NCBI GenBank assembly: GCA_022578965.1
Contig: MU400506.1
Span: forward strand, 248,001-312,000
DNA from: Xylaria sp. FL1777
Lineage: Eukaryota > Ascomycota > Sordariomycetes > Xylariales > Xylariaceae
DNA: 64,000 nucleotides
Reading direction: 5' to 3'
The translations under genes were made by a program, and so were the position numbers. Position 1 is the first letter of the stretch. Every line of letters starts with the position of its first letter. Below, piece after piece: positions 61,896 through 64,000 of the stretch. The notes below the pieces were generated by a model. It was not told the DNA's origin. It saw only the letters and a program-made list of their open reading frames with translations, and searched no databases.

Positions 61896-63611
61896 ATGTC
61901 GACAAAGCAGTTCTATCTCCTGGGTGAGAGCTCGGATAGCACCCGGGAGATTGAGATTCCCTCACAGATTGACCTAGAAGGCCTCCAACATCTAGTCGCC
62001 TCACATTTTGCTATCGTTGAGGCTCAGGGTATGTCATACTGTACATCCTTTCCCAATCAGATAGCGTGTAGACTGATATACTTTCAAGGGGTTGGGTTTG
62101 TGTCTCAAGACACCTATTTAACCACTGTAGCGGATATTTTATCCTCGGAAGATCCGGTGGTCATCAGTATTGACGGCAAGGCCGTTCACGAGATTCCTGG
62201 ACCGAACGGACTGCCTTATGTAGGAAATTACTTCGAAGTTTACCCAGATCATCTTGGCAACCACCAACGCTTGTTTGACAAATATGGGCCGCTTATAAAG
62301 ACGACGAATTTTGGAAACACTCTATATACCACCAATGATCCCAAAATTTCCAACATTGTGTTCTCCGAGAGCGACTTCTTTACGAAGAAACTGATCGACG
62401 GCCACCCGCTACATCCCATCCAGAATAAGAAGGCGGGCGTCTTTTTAGGCGACACAGACACCGAAGAATGGAGGACTGCTCATAAATTCCTCCCGCCTGC
62501 CCTGGGACCCAAAGCCGTGCGTCACTACGCACCGACTATGCAGAAGACGGTAGAAAGTAGCTTCAAGGTCTTCGATGAACTAGACGAGCGAGAAGAAGCA
62601 TGGAATGTATATCCTTACATGCTCAAGTTGGGCTCCCAAGCCGTAGGGAAACTCGTCCTTGGAATGGACTTCGAGCACTTCACCTCTGTTGATGCCCCGC
62701 CACACGAGATGGTCAGGCTGATCGCAGAGTCATTGGAGCTCAACAAGAAGATCTCGTCGATGGGTAACTGGTATGCCAAGCTCCCATTTGGCGACCCCAA
62801 GAGGCTGAGGGATTTCCAAGGACGCATGGAGGAATTACTTACAGAGTCCGTTAATCAGGCGGCCAAGGGCTCAGAGGATCTCAACCTCCAAGAGGCAGCG
62901 TTGAAGGCTGAAAACATGGTTGACTACATCTGCCGAGCAGTCGATAACAAGGGTAATAAGCTACCTAAGGAGAGGATGCTTGAGCCACTCCTCGTTGCAA
63001 CCGCTGCTGGCTTCACCACAACGTCTAGTTTGCTTTCTTGGCTTATCTATGGTTTAGTGGTGTACCCAGGGATGCAAGAGCGGCTTCTACAGGAGCTCGT
63101 TGACAATGGCATCGATGAGAATACACAACTGGACGCCGACCTGATCGGTCAGCTTACCTTCCTCGACAAGTACATCAAGGAGACGCAACGTCGACATAAT
63201 CCATCGTTTCAGCCAGCTCGAACCTCAAAGGTCGACATGATATTACCAGGAGGCTACAAGCTTCCAAAAGACTCAGTTGTTATTCCTGCAATTCACCATA
63301 TCCATAACAACACGGCGCTATGGGACAATCCAGCGCGATTCGACCCTGATAGATGGGATACTGACAAGGTGAAGAGCCGACCCGTCGGCTCTTATACCCC
63401 TTTCGCGTCAGGGCCTCGGATGTGCATCGGATTCAACTTCGCCTTAATGGAGGTCAAGACCTTCCTGCCGAAGCTGGTGTACCGATACAACTTCACTCTA
63501 GCCAAGGATGGCCCCGTTGACTATGACCCGATGTTCCTATTGATAAGACCAAGCAACCTGTATGTACGAGCCGAGCGTCGCGTAAAGTGGCCACCGCGGA
63601 CGAATGCATAA
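61896..63611 (+). CDS. Cytochrome P450 with N-terminal beta-grasp-like domain (551 aa)
   Basis: Two exons: 61896-62028 and 62089-63611. The 60-base intron is in frame, so it can be misread as coding. P450 hallmarks are the I-helix AAGFTTT (350-356), E409-T-Q-R412 (ExxR), a PERF-like FDPDRW, and the heme loop FASGPRMCIG (483-492) with Cys490 as ligand. There is no N-terminal hydrophobic anchor. Instead residues 1-75 read FYLLG, REIEIPS, LEGLQHLVASHFAI, VGFVS and VVISIDG. This is a strand-strand-helix-strand-strand pattern resembling a ubiquitin-like/PB1 fold ahead of GPNGLPYVGNY. This N-terminus is seen in a group of soluble-looking fungal P450s. The substrate is unknown. The open frame further upstream begins with TTG; ATG at 61896 is preferred. 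The gene diverges from the b5/b5-reductase fusion. Confidence 0.95.
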   Translation: MSTKQFYLLGESSDSTREIEIPSQIDLEGLQHLVASHFAIVEAQGMSYCTSFPNQIACRLIYFQGVGFVSQDTYLTTVADILSSEDPVVISIDGKAVHEIPGPNGLPYVGNYFEVYPDHLGNHQRLFDKYGPLIKTTNFGNTLYTTNDPKISNIVFSESDFFTKKLIDGHPLHPIQNKKAGVFLGDTDTEEWRTAHKFLPPALGPKAVRHYAPTMQKTVESSFKVFDELDEREEAWNVYPYMLKLGSQAVGKLVLGMDFEHFTSVDAPPHEMVRLIAESLELNKKISSMGNWYAKLPFGDPKRLRDFQGRMEELLTESVNQAAKGSEDLNLQEAALKAENMVDYICRAVDNKGNKLPKERMLEPLLVATAAGFTTTSSLLSWLIYGLVVYPGMQERLLQELVDNGIDENTQLDADLIGQLTFLDKYIKETQRRHNPSFQPARTSKVDMILPGGYKLPKDSVVIPAIHHIHNNTALWDNPARFDPDRWDTDKVKSRPVGSYTPFASGPRMCIGFNFALMEVKTFLPKLVYRYNFTLAKDGPVDYDPMFLLIRPSNLYVRAERRVKWPPRTNA

Positions 63612-64000
63612 TTGGCGAGGGTTTTTGATGCTATGATGTAATTTAACTGGAAATCGGGAGTACCGGTATCGTGTGCAATATTGGATGAGATAATTATAGA
63701 CCGCTTCAAATATTTTTCGGAATTTTCGCAACTGTAACGTCTTGGCTTCACCAGCTCCACCGCTGCAGAGCATGCTATTGTTGATCTACCAGGTCCCAAC
63801 TGTTTGAACTTCCTATCCAGACCTGAGAGATGAGAGCGTCCGAGATTCAAACTAGCAAATTGTAAGGCACCACGAACCAACAAAAAAATACCGAGAAGTT
63901 GTAACGATGATCACTAGATGCCCCAACAACGAATGTGATTAGTTGAAAGACTGCTTTACGTAGAGCTGTAGCTAGTGTTTTCGTTAATTGGTCTTGGCCT
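63612..64000. other. 3' flank of P450, no gene seen
   Basis: The open frames here are antisense or lack any protein-like pattern. The window ends before another gene can be recognised. Confidence 0.5.

Noticed and set aside
62029..62088. Reading the P450 intron as coding
   Set aside because: It is open and a multiple of three, but it has GTATGT and TTCAAG borders and inserts 20 residues with no counterpart in the family.

Overview
The window is nuclear DNA of a filamentous ascomycete (Pezizomycotina, most likely Sordariomycetes). Genes are on both strands without operons. Most have short introns of about 50-140 bases with GTRNGT-type donors and a CTAAC/CTGAC-like branch point near the acceptor. 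The protein set is fungal: AP-2 sigma, ALG3, Pkc1-type protein kinase C, She9/Mdm33, IST1, Clr2. Intergenic DNA is full of short TAGGTA/TACCTA-type repeats. I see no prokaryotic features, rRNA, convincing tRNA, CRISPR array or intact transposon. All exon models were built by hand by matching splice-site phase and family conservation.

Layout. 0.8-3.1 kb: a NIF3/YqfO-like small protein (-) and a short-chain dehydrogenase (+), divergent. 3.9-9.6 kb: a large FUSC/DUF2421-type membrane protein (-) divergent from the ESCRT-III regulator IST1 (+). 11.1-13.2 kb: a zinc-knuckle protein of unknown role (+). 14.2-16.4 kb: AP-2 sigma (-) and a second short-chain dehydrogenase (-). 18.0-19.9 kb: a Clr2-like heterochromatin silencing factor (+). 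19.9-27.2 kb: repeat-rich DNA without a supportable gene. 27.2-28.3 kb: a protein with three copies of a six-cysteine module (-). 28.3-38.4 kb: a second, 10 kb gene-poor stretch. 38.4-41.8 kb: peroxisomal D-amino-acid oxidase (+), ALG3 (+) and an EIF1AD-like protein (-); the last two are convergent with only 22 bp between stop codons. 42.3-42.6 kb: a broken kinase-like relic. 43.2-49.8 kb: She9/Mdm33 (+) and protein kinase C (-). 52.8-53.9 kb: a four-helix membrane protein (-). 55.2-55.6 kb: a possible gene relic. 56.3-57.6 kb: a protein with an RNase H1 N-terminal hybrid-binding domain but no nuclease domain (+). 58.3-59.9 kb: a fused cytochrome b5/cytochrome b5 reductase (-). 61.9-63.6 kb: a cytochrome P450 (+) with no membrane anchor and an unusual N-terminal domain.

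The genes are mainly housekeeping and do not form one pathway. They cover endocytosis and membrane sorting (AP-2 sigma, IST1), cell-wall integrity signalling (PKC), N-glycosylation (ALG3), mitochondrial inner-membrane shape (She9), silencing (Clr2), and redox or D-amino-acid metabolism. The pairing most worth following is the divergent b5/b5-reductase and anchorless P450 at 58-64 kb, because b5/b5R is a known electron route to P450s. Other candidates for novelty are the triple six-cysteine protein and the zinc-knuckle protein. I found no clear evidence of a wholly new biological system.
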